The position numbers were made by a program, and so were the translations under genes. A stretch of 64,000 nucleotides of DNA. It comes from Pseudoramibacter alactolyticus ATCC 23263. GTDB lineage: Bacteria; Bacillota; Clostridia; Eubacteriales; Eubacteriaceae. The notes beneath the pieces were generated by a model. The model was not told the origin of the DNA. It saw only the letters and a program-made list of their open reading frames with translations, and did not search any database. Each line of letters opens with the position of its first letter. Positions within the stretch are counted from its first letter, which is position 1. The stretch is taken from NCBI RefSeq assembly GCF_000185505.1, contig NZ_GL622359.1, positions 2,235,484 through 2,299,483 on the forward strand. The letters are read 5' to 3'. This document shows, in pieces, positions 15,862 through 23,776 of the stretch.

Positions 15862-16731
15862 ATGAACGTTTTTGAAGAAACTTTGACATTAAACAACGGT
15901 GTGGCGATTCCCAGGCTCGCCCTGGGCACCTGGCTGATCGACGACGCGGCCGTGGCCGACGCGGTGAAAGCTGCCGCGGCCATCGGCTACCGCCACATCG
16001 ACACGGCCCAGGCCTATGGCAACGAGCGGGGCGTGGGCGAAGGGATCCGCGGCTGCGGCGTGCCCCGGGAAAAACTTTTCGTGACGACCAAGGTCGCGGC
16101 AGAGCACAAAACCTACGACGCGGCGGCGGCCTCCATCGACGCATCCCTCGCCAAGATGGGCCTCGCCTATTTGGACATGGTCATCATTCACAGCCCCCAG
16201 CCCTGGAAAGCGGTCAATCAGTCGGACGACCGGTATTACGAAGGCAACCGGGAAGCCTGGCGCTCTCTGGAGGATGCGCTTTCGGCCGGCAAGGTCCGGG
16301 CCATCGGCGTCTCCAATTTTGGCGAAGGCGATATTGATAACATCCTCGGCGCCTGTCGGGTGAAGCCGGCGGTCAATCAGGTGCTGGCCCACATCGCCAA
16401 TACGCCCAAGGCGTTAATCGATCGCTGCCAGGCCCAGGGCATCGCGGTGGAGGCTTATTCTCCGGTGGCCCACGGCGAGGCGATGAAACGGCCGGAGATT
16501 GCTGCTATGGCCGATAAATACGGGGTGAGCGTGCCGCAGCTGTGCATCCGATACGACTGGCAGCTCGGGCTCATCGTGCTGCCCAAGACGGCGAACCCCG
16601 ACCATATGCGCGATAACGCGGCCATCGATTTCGCCATCAGCGATGCGGACATGCAGACCCTGCTCGGTCTCGAGACGATGACGGATTACGGCGACGCAGG
16701 CTTCTTTCCGGTTTTTGGGGGCAGGCTTTAG
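15862..16731 (+). CDS. Aldo/keto reductase (second copy)
   Basis: 289 residues, the same family as the gene at 14448 but GC-rich and only moderately similar. LNNGVAIPRLALGTW, GYRHIDTAQAYGNERGVG (Asp, Tyr), TTKVAAEH (Lys), MVIIHSPQPW (His) and IGVSNFGEGD give the complete catalytic tetrad. VLPKTANPDHMRDNAAIDF is the cofactor motif. ATG 15862 has AAAGGA 8 bases upstream; ATG 15838 lacks a ribosome site. A terminator lies at 16766-16789. Substrate is unknown. Confidence 0.92.
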   Translation: MNVFEETLTLNNGVAIPRLALGTWLIDDAAVADAVKAAAAIGYRHIDTAQAYGNERGVGEGIRGCGVPREKLFVTTKVAAEHKTYDAAAASIDASLAKMGLAYLDMVIIHSPQPWKAVNQSDDRYYEGNREAWRSLEDALSAGKVRAIGVSNFGEGDIDNILGACRVKPAVNQVLAHIANTPKALIDRCQAQGIAVEAYSPVAHGEAMKRPEIAAMADKYGVSVPQLCIRYDWQLGLIVLPKTANPDHMRDNAAIDFAISDADMQTLLGLETMTDYGDAGFFPVFGGRL

Positions 16732-16765
16732 GCAGCGGCCGCAGGCAAAAGCAATCAGCAATTTT

Positions 16766-16789
16766 CCCCCGCCCGGTGCGGGGATTTTT
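16766..16789 (+). terminator. Intrinsic terminator after aldo/keto reductase
   Basis: CCCCGC, 5-base loop, GCGGGG, then ATTTTT. Confidence 0.85.
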
Positions 16790-17199
16790 GATGACCGCAA
16801 AAAAGCGCCGGCGGGATGCCGGTGCCGGCTGGCCGTTTCAGGCGCGGCGGCAGCATCAGCGGTGTGACTTTGAAGGAAGAAGACGGCACCCGTATTTATC
16901 AGCTGAGGATTTAGCCGCGTGCGCGTGTTCGATACGGAATGAAAGGTTCGCAGCTTGCGGACGACAGCCACGGTTTCCGGCGGATTTTTGACGTGCAGGG
17001 ACCAAAAGAACGGCGGAAGCAAAGAAGGGAAAAACCGAAGCGCCGTCGCAGCGCGACACCTCAAAGCGGCAAGTCCGAGAAGGGATTTGCCGCTTTTTGT
17101 TGTCTGCGCGTGCGGGCATCGCGTTCAAAGGGGCCGGCGGCCTTGCTGCGGACAGAGACTTAATTTGTCATGAATTCTTTAAACGAAATGCTGAAAAAC
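16790..17199 (+). other. Gene-free stretch with a possible PepSY-like relic and a terminator
   Basis: No convincing intact gene. A plus-strand reading near 16850-16914 gives SISGVTLKEEDGTRIYQLRI and a stop, which resembles the end of a PepSY domain, but nothing upstream in frame supports a gene. An intrinsic terminator at 17063-17098 (AAAGCGGCAA paired with TTGCCGCTTT, then T run) shows that something was or is transcribed rightwards here. Confidence 0.4.
17063..17098 (+). terminator. Intrinsic terminator without an assigned gene
   Basis: AAAGCGGCAA and TTGCCGCTTT form a 10-bp stem with 13-base loop and a T run. Confidence 0.75.
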
Positions 17200-17227
17200 T
17201 TGATTAAATTCAAAAAGTCAGTATAAT
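17200..17227 (+). promoter_or_regulatory. Promoter for the acidic lipoprotein gene
   Basis: TTGATT (17200-17205), 16-base spacer, TATAAT (17222-17227). Confidence 0.75.
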
Positions 17228-17242
17228 CAAAGTACAATAAAA

Positions 17243-17257
17243 ACGTTTTCAAAACGT
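17243..17257. promoter_or_regulatory. Perfect palindrome just after the -10 box, candidate operator
   Basis: ACGTTTT, C, AAAACGT is a perfect 15-base inverted repeat placed 16 bases downstream of TATAAT and before the ribosome site, a good position for a repressor. The protein that binds it is unknown; the regulator gene at 17993 is one candidate. Confidence 0.45.
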
Positions 17258-17277
17258 CTTGAAAGGGGTGAGTAGTT

Positions 17278-17955
17278 ATGAAGCGCAATGGGTGGAAACT
17301 GATGATAGCCCTGCTGCTGGCGTTCGCGCTGGCGGGATGCAGGGTCGCGGCAAAGCCGGAATCGGCGGCCGAAAACACCCTGGCCCAGGTTTTTAAAGCC
17401 TTGAAATCCGGAGATGCGGAGAGGCTCGAACGGCTGACGGACGATGACGACGTGGATATTGACGACGATAAGGCAGATGACCCGGACGATGACGGCCCGG
17501 ACGATGATTCGGACGACGATATCGACGAATTCGATCTTGACCTGGACGATGATGACGAAGCGCCGCTGTTAAAGGTGCTGGGGCGCCACGTCAAATACAG
17601 GATACGCTCGAAGAAGAAGGTGGCCGACGACCATGTACGGATCAGGGTCACGGTGACCAATGTGGACATGACAAAAATCGTGCCGGCATGGTATCAGAAG
17701 AGCGTGGCCTACGCCGCGGCGCATCGGGGCAAGGATCACGACGAAGCGGCTATCCGCACGCGGATGGCCAAATCCCTGCAGACGGCCGCGGACCGGCAGG
17801 CGAGGGATCCGAAAAATATGGCGACGCGCCGGGTGACGGCCGATCTGCAGAAGATCGGCGGACGGTGGCGCCTGGTCGATCCCCGGGATACCTTTTTGGA
17901 CGCGGCCCTCGGCGGCTATATCACTGCGATGAACAAGCAGCAACCATATGATTGA
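17278..17955 (+). CDS. Lipoprotein with Asp-rich segment
   Basis: 225 residues. The signal peptide KLMIALLLAFALAGC ends in a lipobox with lipidated Cys21, so the protein is anchored on the outer face of the membrane. Residues about 55-100 are almost all Asp and Glu (for example DDDDVDIDDD), then a domain follows (about 100-220) with VRIRVTVTNVDMTKIVPAW and IGGRWRLVDP, recalling DUF5105/NTF2-like lipoprotein domains of Firmicutes. The acidic run may bind cations, but that is a guess. AAAGGGGTG precedes ATG 17278. It is followed 37 bases later by a regulator gene that may share its transcript. Confidence 0.8.
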   Translation: MKRNGWKLMIALLLAFALAGCRVAAKPESAAENTLAQVFKALKSGDAERLERLTDDDDVDIDDDKADDPDDDGPDDDSDDDIDEFDLDLDDDDEAPLLKVLGRHVKYRIRSKKKVADDHVRIRVTVTNVDMTKIVPAWYQKSVAYAAAHRGKDHDEAAIRTRMAKSLQTAADRQARDPKNMATRRVTADLQKIGGRWRLVDPRDTFLDAALGGYITAMNKQQPYD

Positions 17956-17992
17956 CGAGGCGCAAAAATAAAAATCAGGAAGAGAGGCGGCA

Positions 17993-19174
17993 GTGAAGAC
18001 GAGCCAGATGATTCGGGAGGCCTGCCGGCAGCAGCAAATGCCCCTGGCAGAATTGGCCAGACGCATCGGCCAGAGCCGGCAGAACCTTGACAAGAAACTG
18101 CGCCGGAACACGCTGACCCACGAGGAAATTCTTCGGATCGCGGCGGCGCTCGGCGTCGTCTTCCGTCAAAGCCTGTCCAGCCGGGGGCCGTCCTTTCTGC
18201 CGCTGTTAAACACGGCCTTTGCGCCGGGGGAAGCCTGGGCGGCCATTGAAAGCATGAACGGGGCGATGGGCGCCATCGCCCGGGCGGAGTATTATTATTT
18301 CGCCAGGCGGCATCGGGAGGCCGCGCGCCTGGCGGCGTGTCAGCTGACGGCCAGGGAGCGGATGGTCACCCAATCGGCCAACATCATTTACGGTTATGCC
18401 AATTTGACGGAGGGAGATATTTCCGCGGCCAAGTGGGGAATGCGCCAGCTTCGGGAAGCGTGCCGGATTCTGAAGGGAAGCGATATGCCGGAGATGCGGG
18501 CCGTCGGTGTGATGGCGGCCTACACCACGGCGGTGCTTTTGCATCTGCCCGTCGCCGATGAGGTGCCCATCGAATCGGCAATCGGCCCATTGCCCGTCGG
18601 GCTCAAACTCTTTGCGTATTATGCGTGGGCGCATCAAAAATATCTCGAGGAGGCCTATTGTGAATCCCTCGGCATCGCGGCGGCAGCATTGATGATGACG
18701 GACCAGCCCTATCCCATCGCGCAGATTTATTTGCATCTGATCTGCGCGATGAATTTGATCAGTCTGAAGCGCGGAGCCGAGGCGAAGGTCCGGTTTGAGG
18801 CGGCCTGGGAGCTGGCCGAAGGCGACGGATTCATCGGTCCCTTTGGGGAGCATCACGCGCTTTTGGGCGGTCTGGCGGAAACGTGCCTGAAAGAGCGGCA
18901 TCCCGAGCATTATAAGGCGGTGGTTGCCTTTGCCGGCGCCTTTGCCCGGGGATGGCGCAAGGTGCACAACGACGTTTCGCCGGTGCCGGTGACCGAATCG
19001 CTGACCGTCGTGGAATTTGCTGTTGCGATGCTGGCCAGCAAGGGCTGGCAGAATGCGGCCATCGCCGAGCACATGGCCATCTCGGTGAATACGGTTAAAA
19101 GCATGCTCTCGGTGGTGTATCAAAAGCTAGCAATCAGCGGCCGGGGGCAGCTCAAACAGCACTTACTCAAATAA
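17993..19174 (+). CDS. Transcriptional regulator with N-terminal XRE-type and C-terminal LuxR-type HTH
   Basis: 393 residues. Residues 4-60 (MIREACRQQQMPLAELARRIGQSRQNLDKKL) form a lambda-repressor-like helix-turn-helix. The last 60 residues (AVAMLASKGWQNAAIAEHMAISVNTVKSMLSVVYQKL) form a LuxR/GerE helix-turn-helix with the characteristic NTVK. Between them about 270 helical residues resemble the tetratricopeptide-like middle of MalT-type proteins, with no visible ATP-binding loop. GTG 17993 has GAGAGG upstream. Finding both DNA-binding types in one chain is unusual. Its target may be the preceding lipoprotein gene and the palindrome at 17243. Confidence 0.8.
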   Translation: MKTSQMIREACRQQQMPLAELARRIGQSRQNLDKKLRRNTLTHEEILRIAAALGVVFRQSLSSRGPSFLPLLNTAFAPGEAWAAIESMNGAMGAIARAEYYYFARRHREAARLAACQLTARERMVTQSANIIYGYANLTEGDISAAKWGMRQLREACRILKGSDMPEMRAVGVMAAYTTAVLLHLPVADEVPIESAIGPLPVGLKLFAYYAWAHQKYLEEAYCESLGIAAAALMMTDQPYPIAQIYLHLICAMNLISLKRGAEAKVRFEAAWELAEGDGFIGPFGEHHALLGGLAETCLKERHPEHYKAVVAFAGAFARGWRKVHNDVSPVPVTESLTVVEFAVAMLASKGWQNAAIAEHMAISVNTVKSMLSVVYQKLAISGRGQLKQHLLK

Positions 19175-19360
19175 ACGGCATAGGCTTGGAAATTTACAAT
19201 AAAAACGACCTGATCTTTTTGCATTTTGAGTGATGACCGTCAACAAAAGTTATGAAATAATAAAGAAAAGATGGGGCGTTGTGACGAACGACCGAGCAGG
19301 CGCGGTGCGGCAAAGGGCGGCACCGCCGAACGATGCGCATGTGCAGGAAAGGAGTAAGTG

Positions 19361-20527
19361 ATGAAATTGAAGAAAAAAATGGCGATCCTGGCGATTGTGA
19401 TGATCGCCGTGCTGGCGCTGCCGCAGTTGGCGTTCGCTGCAGAACCGGCGGCGCCGGACAGCGGGGCCGCCCAACCGGCCGTCGAGCAGTCGGCTCCGGA
19501 AACCCCGGCGACCCCCGCCGTCGCCCCGGCACCGAAGAACGACACGGCTGTTCAGCCGGCGGCAGAAAAACCGAAGACATCCGCAGAGGCAGAAGCGCCG
19601 GCCGCGGCGCCGAAAAAAGGACTGCCGGAAGAGCGGTCAGCGATGACTTACAAGGTTCAATTTGATTCGCGCGGCGGCACGCCGGTGCCCGATCAGACGG
19701 TGGAGCATGGCAAGAAAGCGGTAAAGCCGGCCGATCCGACCAAGGAAGATCACGTTTTCGACGGCTGGTATTGGGGCGGCAGAAAATTCGATTTTGATAT
19801 GCCGATCACGACGAATCTGAAGCTGACAGCCCATTGGAAAGAACTGAAAAATGTGTAGATTCCGGTGAACCTGGAAGTTCGCCAGGGCGGCAATGTGAAG
19901 CCGCCGGCCAGAACCTTTCACGTGAACGTGATGTCAGGCGGCGAAACGATCACGGCCACCGGCACCGCCGTTGCGACCGACGGTGTGGGCATTTATAAGG
20001 GCACCCTGCATCTGAAGGTGCCGGAAGATATCAAAAAAGTGCATCTGGTTTTAGCTGAGAAAAGCGGCGAAAACTGGGAGGTGGACGATCGGAGTTATAC
20101 GGTTGATTTGACGGCGGAAGATCTCGCGGATGTTATCTGGGTCAATACCTACACCAAAAATCAAATGATCATGCACACCATCATCTTCGATCTGAATGGC
20201 GGCGTGCTCGAAGGCAAGACCGGCACCCTCGTCTTTAAAATGGAAGACGGCACCATCATGACCATTCTCGATGCGCCGACGCGCAAGGGCTATCGTTTCC
20301 TGGGATGGGAAGGCTCGTGGTATCACCCCGGCGATCACTACAAGGTGACGGGGGACCACCGCTTTGTGGCCCGCTGGCAGCGCATCCATCCGGCAAGGAC
20401 GGTAAGCTGGCATTTCCGTGCGCCCCGCACCGGCGACACCCAGCCGCCGATGGTGCTTTGGGGCGGCGTGATGGCTTTCATGGGGATGACGGCCTGGGCG
20501 CTCTATTGTGAAGGCAAACGGCAATAA
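19361..20527 (+). pseudogene. Secreted InlB-B-repeat protein interrupted by an in-frame TAG
   Basis: A signal peptide (KKKMAILAIVMIAVLALPQLAFA), a Pro/Ala/Glu-rich linker and a Listeria-Bacteroides (InlB-B) repeat (VQFDSRGGTPVPDQTV to FDGWYWGGRKFD, LTAHW) fill 19361-19855. TAG at 19856-19858 then stops the frame. The very same frame continues (IPVNLEVRQGG) to 20527, with a second InlB-B-like repeat (IIFDLNGGVLEGKTG, GYRFLGWEG, FVARW), and ends with APRTGD, a hydrophobic segment and CEGKRQ, a sortase-type sorting signal. So one 388-codon surface-protein gene is split by a nonsense codon, leaving the first half secreted but unanchored. GTG 19865 could start the second half but it has no ribosome site. 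ATG 19361 follows AAAGGAG. Confidence 0.82.
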
Positions 20528-20536
20528 TTCGGGATT

Positions 20537-20566
20537 AAAAAGCAGCCTATTCCGGGCTGCTTTTTT
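20537..20566 (+). terminator. Intrinsic terminator after interrupted surface-protein gene
   Basis: AAAGCAGCC and GGCTGC with flanking A/T runs, ending in TTTTTT. Confidence 0.88.
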
Positions 20567-20719
20567 CTTGGCGGCAGGGTGCCGCCGCCGATGCAAAATC
20601 ATTTCGCCATGGCCGCATGAGGCTGAAAATGGAGACCGGGGATTTCCCCGGCTTGGGATACGGCGCGTCGCGTCGTTTTTTTGATGCCCGGCGTGAAGTG
20701 GTTTGTCGAGTGTTTTTTA

Positions 20720-20747
20720 TTGACATAAAAGTGAATTATGTTATATT
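20720..20747 (+). promoter_or_regulatory. Promoter for the abrB-ABC operon
   Basis: TTGACA (20720-20725), 16-base spacer, TATATT (20742-20747), in an AT-rich stretch. Confidence 0.8.
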
Positions 20748-20794
20748 AATAGTATAAATCATACAAATCATATTTTATGTTCGGAGGTAGGAAA

Positions 20795-21019
20795 ATGGAT
20801 CACCCGAAAGGAAAGTACGCTTGGACAGTTAAGGTGGGGGAAAGGGGGCAGTTCGTGATCCCCAAGGAGGCCCGCGATGTTTTCGACATTCACCCTGGGG
20901 ACACCTTAATCGTGCTGGGGGATATCCATCAAGGCATCGCCATTCCGCCTAAAAGCATGTTCGCCCATATCATCAACACGGTTTTCGGCGGTGAGGCGCC
21001 AAAGGAGGATGAAAAATGA
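20795..21019 (+). CDS. AbrB/SpoVT-type DNA-binding protein
   Basis: 74 residues with a swapped-hairpin AbrB domain: WTVKVGERGQFVIPKEARDVFDIHPGDTLIVLGD is the signature. The rest is a short tail. ATG 20795 is chosen since GGAGG (20783-20787) precedes it by 7 bases; ATG 20777 would start before the ribosome site. Its stop overlaps the ATP-binding protein start (ATGA), so the three genes to 22478 form one operon. AbrB-like regulators commonly head small ABC-2 exporter operons and probably control their own promoter. Confidence 0.9.
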   Translation: MDHPKGKYAWTVKVGERGQFVIPKEARDVFDIHPGDTLIVLGDIHQGIAIPPKSMFAHIINTVFGGEAPKEDEK

Positions 21020-21741
21020 ATGCAATTGCTGCGGCGCAGCTCACAAAAAGATACAATCGTATCGCGGCCGTCGATCATCTTGATTTGACGGTTGAACAGG
21101 GCGAGCTATTCGCCTTGCTGGGCGTGAACGGCGCGGGGAAAACCACGACGATTAAAATGCTCTCCTGCCTGATAAAGCCCACGGGCGGCGATGCTTTGAT
21201 GCTTGGGGACAGCATTCTTTCAAAGTCCCGTGCCGTCAAGAAAAAGATCAATCTCTCGCCGCAGGAAACGGCGGTCGCCGCCAATCTGTCGGTTTTGGAG
21301 AACCTGGAGCTTACTGCGGGAATATACGGACAGGACGGCAAAACGGCAAGGAAAAACGCGTGCGAAACAGCGCAGAAATTCGGCCTGGAAAATGAATTGA
21401 GCAAAAAGGCCAAACACCTGTCGGGCGGGATGCAGCGGCGCCTTTCCATTGCCATGGCGCTGATTTCGGATCCGCAGATTTTATTTCTCGACGAGCCGAC
21501 CTTAGGGCTGGATGTGCTGGCCCGCCGTGAATTATGGGCATCCATTAAAGCCTTAAAGGGAAAAGTGACGATCATCCTCACGACGCATTATATGGATGAA
21601 GTGGAAATGTTATCGGACCGTGTCGGCATCATGGCGCGGGGCAAATTAACGGCGATCGGCACGGTGGCGGAATTAACGGCGCAGACCGGCACGGACAGGC
21701 TGGAGGACGCCTTTGTCATTCTTTCGGGAGGTGCGCGATGA
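21016..21741 (+). CDS. ABC transporter ATP-binding protein
   Basis: 241 residues, ATPase subunit of an exporter. GVNGAGKTTTIKML is Walker A, LSGGMQRRLSIAMAL the ABC signature, LFLDEPTLGLD Walker B and TTHYMDEVE the H-loop. The Gln-loop lies near LSPQETAVA. The start overlaps the abrB stop by 4 bases, and the gene overlaps the permease by 4 bases. It belongs to the DrrA/NatA-like class; a substrate such as a lipid, drug, antimicrobial peptide or sodium cannot be told from sequence. Confidence 0.95.
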   Translation: MNAIAAAQLTKRYNRIAAVDHLDLTVEQGELFALLGVNGAGKTTTIKMLSCLIKPTGGDALMLGDSILSKSRAVKKKINLSPQETAVAANLSVLENLELTAGIYGQDGKTARKNACETAQKFGLENELSKKAKHLSGGMQRRLSIAMALISDPQILFLDEPTLGLDVLARRELWASIKALKGKVTIILTTHYMDEVEMLSDRVGIMARGKLTAIGTVAELTAQTGTDRLEDAFVILSGGAR

Positions 21742-22478
21742 GGATGCTGTTATTCGCAAAACGCAATGTGAAAGAGGTCCTGCGTGACCCCGTCAATCTC
21801 TTTTTCGGTCTGGGATTTCCGCTCGCGTTGCTGGCGCTGCTGTCCATGATCAATGCCGCTATTCCCCCCGAAGCGGAAAATCCGATGTTTCAAATAGAAA
21901 ATCTCGCGCCTGGTCTGGCCATGTTCGGGAGCGTGTTCATGGCGCTGTTTGCGGGGATGCTGTTATCCAAAGACCGCACTTCCTCTTTTTTAATGCGGCT
22001 GTTCGCCTCGCCCATGACGTCCGGGGATTTTATTTTAGGATACACGCTGCCGATGCTCGTTATAACGATCGGGCAGGCGGCGATCACCTTATTGGCGGCG
22101 GGCGCTTTGGGACTTGAAATAAATATCCATATCCTGTTTGCGGTGGCCGTGACCGCGCTGACCTCTCTCCTGTTCGTGGGAGCGGGGCTGTTTTTCGGCA
22201 GCCTTTTGAACGATAAGGCCGTTGGCGGCGTCTGCGGGGCGCTGCTGACGAATGTCGCCGGGTGGCTGTCCGGGGTGTTCGTTCCGATTGATTTAATAGG
22301 CGGCGCCTTCAAAAAGACAACCAACGTCCTGCCCTTTTATCACGGCATGGAAGCGATACGGGCAGCTTTAAGCGGCAGCGCCGGTCAGATGCTTCCCCAT
22401 TTGGCGGTTGTCATGGGCTATGCCGTCGTCATTTTCGCGCTTGCGATGATCGTTTTTAAACGTAAAATGAGCGGCTAA
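21738..22478 (+). CDS. ABC-2 type transporter permease
   Basis: 246 residues with six predicted membrane segments (for example LFFGLGFPLALLALLSMI, FGSVFMALFAGMLLSK, AVAVTALTSLLFVGAGLFF). The middle sequence DRTSSFLMRLFASPMTSGDFILGY and the C-terminal LPFYHGMEAIRAAL match ABC-2 permeases. ATG 21738 overlaps the ATPase stop. It should pair with the ATPase as a dimeric exporter. Confidence 0.92.
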   Translation: MRMLLFAKRNVKEVLRDPVNLFFGLGFPLALLALLSMINAAIPPEAENPMFQIENLAPGLAMFGSVFMALFAGMLLSKDRTSSFLMRLFASPMTSGDFILGYTLPMLVITIGQAAITLLAAGALGLEINIHILFAVAVTALTSLLFVGAGLFFGSLLNDKAVGGVCGALLTNVAGWLSGVFVPIDLIGGAFKKTTNVLPFYHGMEAIRAALSGSAGQMLPHLAVVMGYAVVIFALAMIVFKRKMSG

Positions 22479-22514
22479 AAATAAAAGGCTTTTATTCGGG
22501 AGCAGGTGGGGAAA

Positions 22515-23315
22515 ATGAAAATAATTTGCATAGGAGACAGTTTGACCTTTGGGAATGTTGGTTACTCATACATTCATTTCCTGAATAAAAATTCAGGCCG
22601 TCAATACAGCAATAAAGGCAGAAACGGGGATACGGTAAGAGGAGCGTATAACAGGTTGAAAAGCCTGATGGGCAAGTCCAAAGATGATTCGGAAATGTAT
22701 ATTCTCGGCATTGGCACGAATGATGTGCTTTTGCCATACCTGAGGTCCGTTTCCTTGTTCTGGTTTTTACAGATGAGCTTGCGCTGCAGGCTGATGAGAT
22801 GCATTGAAGATGATGCGGTATTCTGCCGGGAATACCGTAAGATTTTGACGCTTTTGTATAAAAAGAATAAACGGGTGATCCTCTTTGGGATGCCCTTTAT
22901 CAATTTAAAGAACTTTCCGCATGAGCGCCTGATAAAAAGAAATAAATGCATAGAAGCATTGGCTGAAAAATATCACTGCCCGTTTGTTGATGTGTACAGA
23001 CTTCAAAAGGAAAAGATCCGCGCCGACCGCCGCATATATACGTGGAAATACAGATTCATAGTAAGAGTTGCCGATGCGGCGATCATGACTTTATTGCCAT
23101 TTACGAAAGATTATTTTGCCAAAATCAGAGGGTTAACGACCAGCGTGGACGGCGTGCATTTCAATTCCGAATCAGCGAGCGTTTTAGCCGCGGAAATAGA
23201 AAAGCATATCCTTGCGAATAGCGGGGGGAGCATGAAGAAAATAAAAAAAGGGTATTTTACGAGCGGCTGGAGAGATAAGGCTGTGACAGATGGGAGAAAC
23301 TCAGATGATGCTTAA
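22515..23315 (+). CDS. SGNH/GDSL-type hydrolase
   Basis: 266 residues. ICIGDSLTFGNVG is block I with the nucleophilic Ser, GIGTNDV is block III with Asn, and DGVHFNSES is block V with catalytic Asp and His. Block II Gly is probably in NKGRNGDTV. No signal peptide is seen, so it likely acts in the cytoplasm on an ester of lipid, sugar or peptide. The gene is AT-rich compared with most of the region. ATG 22515 is preferred; GTG 22506 is possible. The C-terminal tail (KKIKKGYFTSGW) is basic. It overlaps the start of a decayed acetyltransferase gene. Confidence 0.85.
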   Translation: MKIICIGDSLTFGNVGYSYIHFLNKNSGRQYSNKGRNGDTVRGAYNRLKSLMGKSKDDSEMYILGIGTNDVLLPYLRSVSLFWFLQMSLRCRLMRCIEDDAVFCREYRKILTLLYKKNKRVILFGMPFINLKNFPHERLIKRNKCIEALAEKYHCPFVDVYRLQKEKIRADRRIYTWKYRFIVRVADAAIMTLLPFTKDYFAKIRGLTTSVDGVHFNSESASVLAAEIEKHILANSGGSMKKIKKGYFTSGWRDKAVTDGRNSDDA

Positions 23316-23515
23316 AACGGAAAGATTGATTCTGCGTCCGTGGGAAGAGAGGGACGCGGAGCACTTGTAGAAGCACGGCGATTCCCGGAATATGGGACAA
23401 GGATATTGGGGACGTTCTCGCTGAAATTTTTAAATGATAGCAATATGGAGACGGTCGCACGGATGATTGAGGACGGCGGATTTCTGCGGATGTTCGCAGA
23501 TTATTGATGAATGGT
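23305..23515 (+). pseudogene. Decayed GNAT acetyltransferase (RimJ/RimL-like)
   Basis: MMLKTERLILRPWEERDAEHL is the classic opening of this family, but TAG follows at 23368-23370 and the frame breaks up afterwards. Fragments such as ILGTFSLKFLNDSNMETVARMIEDGG in another frame do not restore a full domain. It overlaps the SGNH gene end. No intact product is expected. Confidence 0.6.
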
Positions 23516-23682
23516 TAAGAAATAGCAGTCCTCATACAACAAGAGCAGTTACAGAGGCTTTAAGAATTTGGACAAGCAGTCAGTATTTTAAATTTAAGCT
23601 TCTATATTATATCGCCGCTTTTTCGGGGCATCGATTTTGTTGCCGCCTCTGCCGGGAACGGTCTCTTTTGCGTGCGTATCTT

Positions 23683-23711
23683 TTGCCCTGCAGTTGAAAG
23701 GATGATATAAT
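23683..23711 (+). promoter_or_regulatory. Promoter for the SDR epimerase-like gene
   Basis: TTGCCC (23683-23688), 17-base spacer, TATAAT (23706-23711), 65 bases upstream of the start. Confidence 0.65.
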
Positions 23712-23776
23712 CATGTTAACGATAATGTCGAATGTCACCACAGGAAGCCCGAAGCGGGCAGTGAAGGAGGTGCGGG

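Noticed and set aside
19856-19858. UAG read as pyrrolysine in normal genes of this organism
   Set aside because: TAG is the ordinary stop of many genes here (for example those ending at 12280, 16731, 25203, 25913 and 37900), so general recoding is not supported; suppression at single sites is left open.
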